From the NCBI RefSeq assembly GCF_963678635.1, contig NC_087066.1, positions 67,591,477 through 67,655,476 on the forward strand: DNA of 64,000 bases, written 5' to 3'. The first letter of the stretch is position 1, and each line of letters starts with the position of its first letter. A program made the position numbers and the translations under genes. Positions 22,781 to 35,000 of this stretch are shown here, piece after piece. The stretch comes from Symsagittifera roscoffensis. Lineage: Eukaryota > Xenacoelomorpha > Acoela > Convolutidae. The notes beneath the pieces were generated by a model. That model searched no databases. It saw only the letters and a list, made by a program, of their open reading frames with translations, and was not told the DNA's origin.

Positions 22781-23593
22781 CATACCCACAGATATTTCAA
22801 GTCAAGCAATTGACACATTTTCCATGAACAAAGATTACGTTAAGATATATCCACTCACAACTGATGCAACACCTTTAAACTACAATTCATTTCTACCCGA
22901 TAGAACAGGAAATAATAGTTTAAACTCAACTGTCACACAAGAAAATCTAAATGGAACTACGGATCTCACACAAGATATTCAAATATCATCACATTTCTTT
23001 AATGAAGAAGTAGTTACAACAGTAGTAACAACAACACAACAAAGGATTTCACCAAGACCAAAAAATCCAACCTTACGACAGGTAACATTACAATCTACGG
23101 TTAAACCCACCATTGCACCAAGATACCCAAATGTGAGCTATTAACCGTTTAGACCAATGATGAAACCAATACAAAAACAAAGAACATTCACTAGAAATAA
23201 CTTTGCAGAACACAACTATAACTGAGTAAATAGACCACAAACATCTAAGTTTTTTGATCCAAATACCCAAAATCATTTCTTTTTACAGAGACAAAATTTC
23301 CGACAACCAATAACACTTCAGTAAATTTTCATGACTACCCACGAATTTCACAAGACCAATGTGAAAATTATCCATTTTTCAACAGAGTAAAAATAAAAAC
23401 AAAACCAAGGTAAACACAATTTCCTTATTATACACCTAGTTATTTATCAACAGATGATGATGACTATTATCAACCAGCATTTTTTGCATCATAAACACAA
23501 TAATATCGTGTAAAAGCACCTCGACCAAATCAAGCATCCCTAATTACAAATTTTTACCCACAAAACCTAGCTGATACACAAAATCACCAACCA
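22781..23593 (+). pseudogene. gag: Gag linker region, unit 2
   Basis: A readable but interrupted Thr/Pro/Gln/Asn-rich stretch linking ORF B to the capsid region (open piece 22,725-23,144, then stops). Several stops are TAA in contexts where neighbouring codons are CAA, and the same stops recur in all five units. Confidence 0.5.
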
Positions 23594-24385
23594 ATGCAAA
23601 CGCAAAACCCAATCTATACACAATCATATCAACCAATACAAATACAAAACCCATTTAACACAGATTATTATCAACCAACACAAATGCAAAATGAAATTCC
23701 ACTACCCTATTATTTACAACAATACGAAATTACAAAAAGTCAACTTACAATTTTTTCACAAATGCCAAATGCCGCAGAATCACTACAGATGATTGTGAAT
23801 CCATACCTCATGGGTGGATCATCACTACAATCAAACAAACCATTGATGGTATTCACCGGCACAGATCCTGAATATTCTGTAGAACATTATTTAAATGCAG
23901 TCACAGCAAATTTAATTTTGAATATAGGACCTGAACCAATAAATACACCACTTCACCAAAAATGGCTACATAGACGCACAGCGTTAATACAAACCATGCT
24001 TGATGGCGCAGCTCAAAAATGGTTTTCAGTTTTACCTATAGCAATAAAATCAGATTGGAAAAGATTCACACAAGAATTTTCAAAAATGTGTGATTCAGAA
24101 AGGAACAAACAGCATCAAAGAGTTTTATGCAATGAAATGCGTAGACTACCAAATGAAACGATCAAACAACTAGCAGTAAGAATCGAAACACTAGTTCGAA
24201 AAGCATACTCACTAAACACTCATGATAATAAAAACACAAAAATGACAGAAATTCTAATGATGACTCAAACACCTCAATTACGAAAAATTGCAATTAAAAA
24301 GAGAGCATCACATCCTTTCTCAATTCGAGAACCACATCTAGATCTCAATATGTTTTGCTCACACTTAAGTCGACTTAAAAATTAA
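23594..24385 (+). pseudogene. gag: gag capsid domain, unit 2 (truncated)
   Basis: 263 codons. Residues 1-45 are Gln/Asn/Tyr/Pro-rich; residues about 60-245 have the pattern of a retrotransposon Gag capsid (WLHRRTALIQTMLDGAAQKWF, then FTQEFSKMC, then LPNETIKQLAVRIETLVRKAY). The normal protein continues into a zinc knuckle, but here the tandem junction at 24,342 replaces it with 15 flank-encoded residues. It is the longest unbroken Gag frame in the window, shared with unit 4, yet lacks the nucleocapsid part needed to package RNA. Confidence 0.75.
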
Positions 24386-24476
24386 CCGAATAAGCCAGAA
24401 ACTTTGATTGTTTGGCAAAACTTTTGAACTTATTTCAAACAGTTTTACCCTGACTTGAAAAACACACAGAAACTGT

Positions 24477-24852
24477 TGGAACCTGATCCAAACTATATAT
24501 TATTATTGGTTATAAATTAGATATTTTATCCCTATAAAATATTGAAGACTAACCAATCATACTCCATCTAAATACCAACCCATTTCTTTGTAAGTGCTGA
24601 ATTACTTGTAATTTCAGCACCAGAGCATTTTGAATTTAACTTACAACTTAGTTGCCTTTTACAAGAGACCGACTCGTAACAAACCAGTATACTCTAGACC
24701 TATTGAGACTAAGAGATATAAGAGTAAGATTAAGATCGGTATTAGACTAAGAAGTTGCACGAAGCTATCCGACCGAAAATAAGATAGCGTGACGAGCAGA
24801 CGTTGTACCCTATCTGTAATTACTCTATGAGTATGAGATCCGTCCCAACTCG
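24477..24852 (+). repeat. LTR, unit 3
   Basis: TGGAACC start, CAACTC end, 376 bp, followed two bases later by the TGGTGCGACC primer-binding-type sequence. Confidence 0.85.
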
Positions 24853-26592
24853 TCTGGTGCGACCATAAGTCTCGAATAAGACCTTAAGGAATAAAATGGC
24901 TAAGAACTAACCAAAAACAAATTAGACTTAGACAAACATTCACAAAATTGTTACACGATAATAAATTAATTGAAATGTCTTTACGATTTAATAGATCAGA
25001 GCCATAATTCCGAACAATACGAGAACTATCCGGTATTGGGAGAAGACCTCGGAAAAAAGACGATATACGGCTACAACGGAATTTACCCATAAGTTTCATG
25101 GCCGTACCGCAGAAGCCAACACAAACTTTTATATTTAGAGTTTTATTAGCAATGAATTTAGATTTTCATTTGCAGACATAGTATCATTGAAGAAAAATCT
25201 TCATCAATAATTACAGGCGCTAACCTTATTATTGTACAATAACGACTGATAAAAACATCACTAGTGGTTTTCTTTAATCTGCAGTAATTTTGAAAAAGAT
25301 ATCTACAAAAAATGTTTATTGAAATAAAAAATTAGTTAGTAAATACACAAATTGTTAGTAATATACAATTCATTTCTTCATCTCAGCTTCATAACCTTAA
25401 CATAACAAGCAAATCGTAAAACCACTAACATCATCAAAAACTAAACTTTTCTATCAATTAAATTTTAAATTGTTTTTAAAAAAGGCCTTTTCTAATTCTT
25501 ACTTTTACCTAAATTAAACCTTTTAAACTTAACAGATCGTCAAGGCTTTCCTTGGATCTCCATTTCACTTTTATCTAAGCTAAATTTTATATCATTTAAT
25601 TATATCCTGATCATCAAGGCTGATCCTTGGATCAAATAGAACAATTTCGTTCTCCCCCACACAGTCAGCACAGTGTCTAACGACCTCAAATGTCGATTCA
25701 CTATCCAACCCTTTCTCAAGACCCAGGACTAACTGATATTTTTCAATCACAATAACCATTCTAATTAGGATAACCAGTGAAGACTTCGGTTATTCATCCT
25801 TCACTTGATCCCTCCTCTTACCTGACCCAGGATAATACTTAAACTTAGTAAGTTTAAAATAGTATCTAATAAACTACTTGTCTTCTAATTATACCTGAAC
25901 CTTGTGGATCGATTTATTATTCTCCAACCCTTGAACATAATCGCTACACCTAATTAAGATTAAGTAAGTTAACACCTTAACTTATTCTAGCCACGAGAAA
26001 GTAACAATCATTCTTCGGAATCGATATATGCTTTTCTCTCCAACCCTGAATACAAAAACCCAAGTTAGGCTAGCCCGAAAAAATCGTAAGAACTAACAAT
26101 TTAACCATTAAAAATCACTAATCAAAATATTGCATCCGTCATCCTCAAGCTTATGTTACTAGAAAATTTAGGAAATAAACAAAAAATTCTATTTCACAAC
26201 TGTGAAAAAAACAACGAGAAATATGATCTCGTAATCACTCCATCCAGACAGTCAACAGGATATATTAGAACTAAACGACAAACACTCAAAAGAAAAATTT
26301 TAAGTAAGCAACACCTATTACACGAAAAAGATTTTCAAAACAAAAAACGCATTCTCGGAATCAGAAACAAGTCATTTAGAAGAACTTTATAGAATAAAAG
26401 ACTCTGTAAATAAAAATTATCAAACTAACGATACACTATATTTTTTTGACTCGGAAAGCGCATCTCAATCATCAATACAAGGAAAACGCAGATTAAAAAA
26501 CACATACAAAAACAAACCAGTACGACTATACAATTGGAATCAACCAATAAAACACATTGAAAGATACAAACTGAATGTATTAAAGCAAAAAA

Positions 26593-27189
26593 ATGAGTCA
26601 AAATGAAGAAAGTGAAGATGAAAACTCCATCCTCCCATTTATTATTACTTCCCTCACTGATGGCATAGGAAAAACAAAATTTTGTCAAAATTTAATAGCA
26701 AATTTATTTGAAACGGGAGTTAGTCCATGCACAGCAGAATTTCCACAAATAAAAATCAAAAGACAAATTGTCGACCACTATCTCAACGGAATATGTAACC
26801 TAACACAACAGTACGGAATCTATATCATAGAAATACAGACCCCACGTAAATTTCATGATAGGTATCTACTTCAAAGAGACGACGTAAATATAGAATTCTC
26901 AAAAGTATTCACAGAATACATAAAAAATATACAACACCAAAATTCACAGAGAGCAAAATCAATATTTACTAATGAAGTATTTCGATTAATTTATAGCTAT
27001 TTATCTATATTAGAAAAATCAAATTCCCAAGGAGCTTCACCAGTTCAAATATCAAAAAAAACAACTGTAAGACATGAAATTGCAATATTTTCTGAATATT
27101 TAAATACAATCCGTGAAAATTTAACTAGTAACGATGTTTCACAAAACGTTAAACGCGATTTACAAAAAATCTCATTCATTATTCATTAA
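26593..27189 (+). CDS. ORF B, unit 3 (198 codons)
   Basis: Longest form of ORF B in the array. Acidic N-terminus, then a mixed alpha-rich region without Cys/His fingers or membrane segments. Its last residues (SFIIH) come from the deletion common to units 1-4; in the full-length element the frame continues past LQKI for about 110 more codons toward the Gag linker. I infer a matrix-like or N-terminal Gag role from position only; no family is recognised. DGIGKTKF resembles a P-loop but lacks the first Gly at the right spacing. Confidence 0.5.
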   Translation: MSQNEESEDENSILPFIITSLTDGIGKTKFCQNLIANLFETGVSPCTAEFPQIKIKRQIVDHYLNGICNLTQQYGIYIIEIQTPRKFHDRYLLQRDDVNIEFSKVFTEYIKNIQHQNSQRAKSIFTNEVFRLIYSYLSILEKSNSQGASPVQISKKTTVRHEIAIFSEYLNTIRENLTSNDVSQNVKRDLQKISFIIH

Positions 27190-28014
27190 CATACCCACAG
27201 ATATTTCAAGTCAAGCAATTGACACATTTTCCATAAACAAAGGTTACGTTAAGATATATCCACTCACAACTGATGCAACACCTTTAAACTACAATTCATT
27301 TCTACCCGATAGAACAGGAAATAATAGTTTAAACTCAACTGTCACACAAGAAAATCTAATTGGAACTACGGATCTCACACAAGATATTCAAATATCATCA
27401 CATTTCGTTAATTAAGAAGTAGTTACAACAGTAGTAACAACAACACAACATAGTATTTCACCAATAAATCCAAACCTTGCAACTCCAAGACCAAAAAATC
27501 CAACCTTACCACAGGTAACATTAAATTCTACGGTTAAACCCACCATTGCACCAAGATAACCACATGTGAGCTATTAACCGTTTAGACCAATGATGAAACC
27601 AATACAAAAACAAAGAACATTCACTAGAAATAACTTTGCAGAACACAACTATAACTAAGTGAATAGACCACAAACATCTAAATTTTTTGGTCGAAATACC
27701 CAAAATCATTTCTTTTTACAGAGACAAAATTTCCGACAACCAATAACACTTCAGTAAATTTTCATGACTACCCACGAATTTTACAAGACTAAAGTGAAAA
27801 TTATCCATTTTTTCAATAGAGTAAAAATAATGAACAAAACCAAGGTAAACACAATTTACCTTATTTATCAACAGATGATGATGACTATTATCAACCAGCA
27901 ATTTTTGCACCATAAACACAATAATATCGTGTAAAAGCACCTCAACCAAATCAAGCATTCCAAAATACAAATTTTTACCCACAAAACCTAGCTAATACAC
28001 AAAATCACCAACCA

Positions 28015-28389
28015 TTGCAAACGCAAAAACCAATCTATACACAATCATATCAACCAATACAAATACAAAACCCAGTTAACACAGGTTATTATCAACCAAC
28101 ACAAAATCAAAATGAAATTCCACCACCCTATTATTTACAACAACACGAAATCACAAAAAGTCAACTTACAAATTTTTCACAAATGCCAAATGCCGCAGAA
28201 TCACTACAGATGATTGTGAATCCATACCTCATGGGTGGATCATCAATACAATCAAACCAACCATTGATGGTATTCACTGGCACAGATCCTGAATATTCTG
28301 TAGAACATTATTTAAATGCAGTCACAGAAAAATTATTTTTGAACATGACAACATCTCAATATGTTTTGCTCACACTTAAGTCGACTTAA
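28015..28389 (+). pseudogene. gag: gag fragment fused to flank, unit 3
   Basis: Nearly identical to the unit 1 fragment, with the same truncation point and the same flank-encoded tail (junction at 28,353). Lacks most of the capsid domain. Confidence 0.7.
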
Positions 28390-28487
28390 AAATTAACCGA
28401 ATAAGCCCGAAACTTTAATTGTTTGGCAAAACTTTTGAACTTATTTCAAACTGTTTTAACCAGACTTGAAAAACACACAGAAACTGT

Positions 28488-28863
28488 TGAAACCTGATCC
28501 AAACTATATATTATTATTGGTTATAAATTAGATATTTTATCCCTATAAAATTTTGAAGACTAACCAATCATACTCCATCTAACTAGCAACCCATTTATTT
28601 GTAAGTTCTGAATTAATCGTAATTTCAGCACCAGAGCATTTTGAATTTAACTTACAACTTAGTTGCCTTTTACAAGAGACCGACTCGTAACAAACCAGTA
28701 TACTCTAGACCTATTGAGACTAAGAGATATAAGAGTAAGATTAAGATCGGTATTAGACTAAGAAGTTGCACGAAGCTATCCGGCCGAAAATAAGATAGCG
28801 TGACGAGCAGACGTTGTACCCTATCTGTAATTACTCTATGAGTATGAGATCCGTCCCAACTCG
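28488..28863 (+). repeat. LTR, unit 4
   Basis: TGAAACC start and CAACTC end, 376 bp, same variant as unit 2. Confidence 0.85.
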
Positions 28864-30598
28864 TCTGGTGCGACCATAAGTCTCGAATAAGACCTTAAGG
28901 AATAAAATAGCTTAGAACTAACCAAAAACAAATTAGACTTAGACAAACATTCACAAAATTGTTACACGATAATAAATTAATTGAAATGTCTTTACGATTT
29001 AATAGATCAGAGCCATAATTCCGAACAATACGAGAACTATCCGGTAGTGGGAGAAGACCTCGGAAAAAAGACGATATACGGCTACAACGGAATTTACCCA
29101 TAAGTTTCATGGCCGTACCGCAGAAGCCAACACAAACTTTTATATTTAGAGTTTTATTAGCAATGAATTTAGATTTTCATTTGCAGACATAGTATCATTG
29201 AAGAAAAATCTTCATCAATAATTACAGGCGCTAACCTTATTATTGTACAATAACGACTGATAAAAACATCACTAGTGGTTTTCTTTAATCTGCAGTAATT
29301 TTGAAAAAGATATCTACAAAAAATGTTTATTGAAATAAAAAATTAGTTAGTAAATACACAAATTGTTAGTAATATACAATTCATTTCTTCATCTCAGCTT
29401 CATAACCTTAACATAACAAGCAAATCATAAAACCACTAAGATCATCAAAAACTAAACTTTTCTCTCAATTTTTTTCAAATTATTTATAAAAAGGCCTATT
29501 CTAATTTTTATTTTTACCTAAATTAAACCTTTTAAACTTAACAGATCATCAAGGTTCTCCTTGGATCTCCATTTGACTTTTATCTAAGTTAAATTTTATA
29601 TCATTTAATTATATCCTGATCATCAAGGCTGATCCTTGGATCAAAAAGAACAATTTCGTTCTCTCCCACACAGTCAGCACAGTGTCTAACGACCTCAAAC
29701 GTCAAATGTCGATTCACTATTCAACAATTTCTCAAGACCCAGGACTACCAGAAATTTTTCAATCACACTAACCTATCTAATTAAGATAAACGGTGAAGAA
29801 CTTCGGTTATTCATCCTTCACTTGATCCCTCCTCTTACCTGACCCAGGATAATACTTAAACTTAGTAAGTTTAAAATAGTATCTAACAAAATACTTGTGT
29901 TCTAATTATACTTGAACCTTGTGGATCGATTTACTATTCTCCAACCCTTGAACACAATCGCTACCCCTAAGTAAGATTAAGTAAGTTCACACCTTAACTT
30001 AGTCTAGCCACGAGAAAGTAACAATCATTCTTCGGAATCGATATATGCTTTTCTGTCCAACCCTGAATACAAAGACCCAAGTTAGGCTAACCCGAAGAAA
30101 TTGTGAGAACTAACAGTTTAAGCATTAAAAATCACTAATCAAAATATTGCACACGTCATCCTAAACCTTATGTAACTAGAAAATTTAGGAAATAAACAAA
30201 CAATCATATTACACAACTGGGAAATAAAAACGATCTCGAAATCATTCCACACAGACAGTCAACAGGATATTTTAGAACTAAACGACAAACACTCAAAAAA
30301 AAATTTTAAGTAAGCAACACCTATTACACGAAAAAGCTTTTCAAAACAAAAAACGCATTCTCGGAATCAGAAACAAGTCATTTAGAAGAACTTTATAGAA
30401 TAAAAGACTCTGTAAATAAAAATTATCAAACTAACCATACACTATATTTTTTTGACTCGGAAAGCGCATCTCAATCATCAATACAAGGAAAACGCAGATT
30501 AAAAAACACATACAAAAACAAACCAGTACGACTATACAATTGGAATCAACCAATAAAACACATTGAAAGATACAAACTGAATGTAATAAAGCAAAAAA

Positions 30599-31195
30599 AT
30601 GAGTCAAAATGAAGAAAGTGAAGATGAAAACTCCATCCTCCCATTTATTATTACTTCCCTCACTGATGGCATAGGAAAAACAAAATTTTGTCAAAATTTA
30701 ATAGCAAATTTATTTGAAACGGGAGTTAGTCCATGCACAGCAGAATTTCCACAAATAAAAATCAAAAGACAAATTGTCGACCACTATCTCAACGGAATAT
30801 GTAACCTAACACAACAGTACGGAATCTATATCATAGAAATACAGACCCCAAGTAAATTTCATGATAGGTATCTACTTCAAAGAGACGACGTAAATATAGA
30901 ATTCTCAAAAGTATTCACAGAATACATAAAAAATATACAACACCAAAATTCACAGAGAGCAAAATCAATATTTACTAATGAAGTATTTCGATTAATTTAT
31001 AGCTATTTATCTATATTAGAAAAATCAAATTCCCAAGGAGCTTCACCAGTTCAAATATCAAAAAAAACAACTGTAAGACATGAAATTGCAATATTTTCTG
31101 AATATTTAAATACAATCCGTGAAAATTTAACTAGTAACGATGTTTCACAAAACGTTAAACGCGATTTACAAAAAATCTTATTCATTATTCATTAA
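30599..31195 (+). CDS. ORF B, unit 4 (198 codons)
   Basis: Differs from unit 3 by only a few residues (for example Ser for Arg in QTPSKFH). Same artificial C-terminus from the shared deletion. Followed by an open Thr/Pro-rich piece at 31,140-31,559 that continues the Gag linker in another frame. Confidence 0.5.
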   Translation: MSQNEESEDENSILPFIITSLTDGIGKTKFCQNLIANLFETGVSPCTAEFPQIKIKRQIVDHYLNGICNLTQQYGIYIIEIQTPSKFHDRYLLQRDDVNIEFSKVFTEYIKNIQHQNSQRAKSIFTNEVFRLIYSYLSILEKSNSQGASPVQISKKTTVRHEIAIFSEYLNTIRENLTSNDVSQNVKRDLQKILFIIH

Positions 31196-32008
31196 CATAC
31201 CCACAGATATTTCAAGTCAAGCAATTGACACATTTTCCATGAACAAAGATTACGTTAAGATATATCCACTCACAACTGATGCAACACCTTTAAACTACAA
31301 TTCATTTCTACCCGATAGAACAGGAAATAATAGTTTAAACTCAACTGTCACACAAGAAAATCTAAATGGAACTACGGATCTCACACAAGATATTCAAATA
31401 TCATCACATTTCTTTAATGAAGAAGTAGTTACAACAGTAGTAACAACAACACAACAAAGGATTTCACCAAGACCAAAAAATCCAACCTTACGACAGGTAA
31501 CATTACAATCTACGGTTAAACCCACCATTGCACCAAGATACCCAAATGTGAGCTATTAACCGTTTAGACCAATGATGAAACCAATACAAAAACAAAGAAC
31601 ATTCACTAGAAATAACTTTGCAGAACACAACTATAACTGAGTTAATAGACCACAAACATCTAAGTTTTTTGATCCAAATACCCAAAATCATTTCTTTTTA
31701 CAGAGACAAAATTTCCGACAACCAATAACACTTCAGTAAATTTTCATGACTACCCACGAATTTCACAAGACCAATGTGAAAATTATCCATTTTTCAACAG
31801 AGTAAAAATAAAAACAAAACCAAGGTAAACACAATTTCCTTATTATACACCTAGTTATTTATCAACAGATGATGATGACTATTATCAACCAGCATTTTTT
31901 GCATCATAAACACAATAATATCGTGTAAAAGCACCTCGACCAAATCAAGCATCCCTAAATACAAATTTTTACCCACAAAACCTAGCTAATACACAAAATC
32001 ACCAACCA

Positions 32009-32800
32009 ATGCAAACGCAAAACCCAATCTATACACAATCATATCAACCAATACAAATACAAAACCCATTTAACACAGATTATTATCAACCAACACAAAT
32101 GCAAAATGAAATTCCACTACCCTATTATTTACAACAATACGAAATTACAAAAAGTCAACTTACAATTTTTTCACAAATGCCAAATGCCGCAGAATCACTA
32201 CAGATGATTGTGAATCCATACCTCATGGGTGGATCATCACTACAATCAAACAAACCATTGATGGTATTCACCGGCACAGATCCTGAATATTCTGTAGAAC
32301 ATTATTTAAATGCAGTCACAGCAAATTTAATTTTGAATATAGGACCTGAACCAATAAATACACCACTTCACCAAAAATGGCTACATAGACGCACAGCGTT
32401 AATACAAACCATGCTTGATGGCGCAGCTCAAAAATGGTTTTCAGTTTTACCTATAGCAATAAAATCAGATTGGAAAAGATTCACACAAGAATTTTCAAAA
32501 ATGTGTGATTCAGAAAGGAACAAACAGCATCAAAGAGTTTTATGCAATGAAATGCGTAGACTACCAAATGAAACGATCAAACAACTAGCAGTAAGAATCG
32601 AAACACTAGTTCGAAAAGCATACTCACTAAACACTCATGATAATAAAAACACAAAAATGACAGAAATTCTAATGATGACTCAAACACCTCAATTACGAAA
32701 AATTGCAATTAAAAAGAGAGCATCACATCCTTTCTCAATTCGAGAACCACATCTAGATCTCAATATGTTTTGCTCACACTTAAGTCGACTTAAAAATTAA
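32009..32800 (+). pseudogene. gag: gag capsid domain, unit 4 (truncated)
   Basis: Same 263-codon protein as unit 2, cut at the junction to the full-length element (32,757). The retained capsid-like domain is complete up to SIREPHLD, then flank-encoded residues follow. Confidence 0.75.
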
Positions 32801-32891
32801 CCGAATAAGCCAGAAACTTTGATTGTTTGGCAAAACTTTTGAACTTATTTCAAACAGTTTTACCCTGACTTGAAAAACACACAGAAACTGT

Positions 32892-33267
32892 TGGAACCTG
32901 ATCCAAACTATATATTATTATTGGTTATAAATTAGATATTTTATCCCTATAAAATATTGAAGACTAACCAATCATACTCCATCTAAATACCAACCCATTT
33001 CTTTGTAAGTGCTGAATTACTTGTAATTTCAGCACCAGAGCATTTTGAATTTAACTTACAACTTAGTTGCCTTTTACAAGAGACCGACTCGTAACAAACC
33101 AGTATACTCTAGACCTATTGAGACTAAGAGATATAAGAGTAAGATTAAGATCGGTATTAGACTAAGAAGTTGCACGAAGCTATCCGACCGAAAATAAGAT
33201 AGCGTGACGAGCAGACGTTGTACCCTATCTGTAATTACTCTATGAGTATGAGATCCGTCCCAACTCG
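32892..33267 (+). repeat. 5' LTR of E2
   Basis: TGGAACC start, CAACTC end, 376 bp, near-identical to the array LTRs and similar to the 3' LTR at 50,977, from which it differs at scattered sites (for example GAGTATGAGATCC versus GAGTTAGAGATCC). Confidence 0.85.
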
Positions 33268-33269
33268 TC

Positions 33270-33283
33270 TGGTGCGACCATAA
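33270..33283 (+). promoter_or_regulatory. probable primer-binding site
   Basis: TGGTGCGACCATAA begins two bases after the LTR end, the expected place and TGG start for a tRNA-primed minus-strand PBS. It recurs at 16,506, 20,486, 24,855 and 28,866. The tRNA used cannot be named without the host tRNA set. Confidence 0.6.
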
Positions 33284-34561
33284 GTCTCGAATAAGACCTT
33301 AAGGAATAAAATGGCTAAGAACTAACCAAAAACAAATTAGACTTAGACAAACATTCACAAAATTGTTACACGATAATAAATTAATTGAAATGTCTTTACG
33401 ATTTAATAGATCAGAGCCATAATTCCGAACAATACGAGAACTATCCGGTATTGGGAGAAGACCTCGGAAAAAAGACGATATACGGCTACAACGGAATTTA
33501 CCCATAAGTTTCATGGCCGTACCGCAGAAGCCAACACAAACTTTTATATTTAGAGTTTTATTAGCAATGAATTTAGATTTTCATTTGCAGACATAGTATC
33601 ATTGAAGAAAAATCTTCATCAATAATTACAGGCGCTAACCTTATTATTGTACAATAACGACTGATAAAAACATCACTAGTGGTTTTCTTTAATCTGCAGT
33701 AATTTTGAAAGAGATATCTACAAAAAATGTTTATTGAAATAAAAAATTAGTTAGTAAATACACAAATTGTTAGTAATATACAAATCATTTCTTCATTTCA
33801 GCTTCATCACCTAAACATAACAAGCAAATCGTAAAACCACTAACATCATCAAAAACTAAACTTTTCTATCAATTAAATTTTAAATTGTTTTTAAAAAAGG
33901 CCTTTTCTAATTCTTACTTTTACCTAAATTAAACCTTTTAAACTTAACAGATCGTCAAGGCTTTCCTTGGATCTCCATTTCACTTTTATCTAAGCTAAAT
34001 TTTATATCATTTAATTATATCCTGATCATCAAGGCTGATCCTTGGATCAAATTGAACAATTTCGTTCTCCCCCACACAGTCAGCACAGTGTCTAACGACC
34101 TCAAATGTCGATTCACTATCCAACCCTTTCTCAAGACCCAGGACTAACTGATATTTTTCAATCACAATAACCATTCTAATTAGGATAACCAGTGAAGACT
34201 TCGGTTATTCATCCTTCACTTGATCCCTCCTCTTACCTGACCCAGGATAATACTTAAACTTAGTAAGTTTAAAATAGTATCTAATAAACTACTTGTCTTC
34301 TAATTATACCTGAACCTTGTGGATCGATTTATTATTCTCCAACCCTTGAACATAATCGCTACACCTAATTAAGATTAAGTAAGTTAACACCTTAACTTAT
34401 TCTAGCCACGAGAAAGTAACAATCATTCTTCGGAATCGATATATGCTTTTCTCTCCAACCCTGAATACAAAAACCCAAGTTAGGCTAAAAAATCGTAAGA
34501 ACTAACAGTTTAACCATTAAAAATCACTAATCAAAATATTGCATCCGTCATCCTCAAGCTT
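33284..34561 (+). other. leader of E2 (noncoding)
   Basis: 1.3 kb, same content as the array leaders. The small basic ORF of unit 1 is destroyed here by a TAA at about 33,419 and a one-base loss. Packaging signals are likely but not identifiable by eye. Confidence 0.5.
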
Positions 34562-34951
34562 ATGTTACTAGAAAATTTAGGAAATAAACAAAAAATTCTA
34601 TTACACAACAGTGAAAAAAACAACGAGAAATATGATCTCGTTATCACTCCATCCAGACAGTCAACAGGATATATTAGAACTAAACGACAAACACTCAAAA
34701 AAAAATTTTTAAGTAAGCAACACCTATTACACGAAAAAGATTTTCAAAAAAAAAACGCATTCTCGGAATCAGAAACAAGTTATTTAGAAGAACTTTATAG
34801 AATAAAAGACTCTGTAAATAAAAATTATCAAACTAACGATACACTATATTTTTTTGACTCGGAAACCGCATCTCAATCATCAATACAAGGAAAACGCAGA
34901 TTAAAAAACACATACAAAAACAAACCAGTACGACTATACAATTGGAATTAA
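34562..34951 (+). CDS. ORF A (129 codons), unknown
   Basis: Best-preserved copy of the first ORF after the leader. Lys/Asn/Gln/Ser-rich and basic (RTKRQTLKKKF; KRRLKNTYKNKPVRLYNWN) with no Cys and no membrane segment. It ends here at a TAA where the array copies read Gln and continue about 20 codons to overlap ORF B. Position before gag and basic charge would suit an RNA-binding or Gag-leader role, but this is inference. No family recognised. Confidence 0.5.
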   Translation: MLLENLGNKQKILLHNSEKNNEKYDLVITPSRQSTGYIRTKRQTLKKKFLSKQHLLHEKDFQKKNAFSESETSYLEELYRIKDSVNKNYQTNDTLYFFDSETASQSSIQGKRRLKNTYKNKPVRLYNWN

Positions 34952-35000
34952 CCATTAAAACACATTGAAAGTTACAACCTGACAGTAATAAAGCACAAAA

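Larger units (their letters stand above)
19974..24341 (+). mobile_element. array unit 2 (long gag)
   Basis: Flank 19,974-20,108, LTR 20,109-20,483, leader, damaged ORF A, ORF B 22,220-22,780, gag 23,594-24,385. It has a private 36-bp in-frame deletion in ORF B (after TTCACAGAA near 22,541) that unit 4 lacks, so it arose after the dimer was copied or was repaired in unit 4. Near-identical to unit 4 otherwise. Confidence 0.85.
24342..28352 (+). mobile_element. array unit 3 (short gag)
   Basis: Flank 24,342-24,476, LTR 24,477-24,852, leader, ORF A 26,153, ORF B 26,593-27,189, gag 28,015-28,352. From about 25,390 onward it is nearly identical to unit 1; its left 1 kb resembles units 4 and 5 instead, a crossover signature. 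Confidence 0.85.
15993..32756 (+). repeat. higher-order tandem array of LTR-leader-gag units
   Basis: Four head-to-tail units start at 15,993, 19,974, 24,342 and 28,353, and a fifth start at 32,757 leads into the full-length element. Each begins ATCTCAATATGTTTTGCTC, carries the same 135 bp of non-element flank, then LTR, leader, ORF A, ORF B and a gag cut short. Units 1 and 3 (3,981 and 4,011 bp) stop early in gag; units 2 and 4 (4,368 and 4,404 bp) stop about 380 bp later. Units 1+2 and 3+4 therefore form an 8.35/8.42-kb dimer repeated twice. Units 1 and 3, and 2 and 4, are nearly identical, so the dimer duplication is recent. Confidence 0.9.
28353..32756 (+). mobile_element. array unit 4 (long gag)
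   Basis: Flank 28,353-28,487, LTR 28,488-28,863, leader, damaged ORF A, ORF B 30,599-31,195, gag 32,009-32,800. Nearly identical to unit 2 but retains the 36 bp of ORF B missing there. Confidence 0.85.

Noticed and set aside
15993-32756. CRISPR or classical satellite array
   Set aside because: Units are 4 kb, contain LTR and gag and have no spacers; a retroelement-derived tandem duplication fits.
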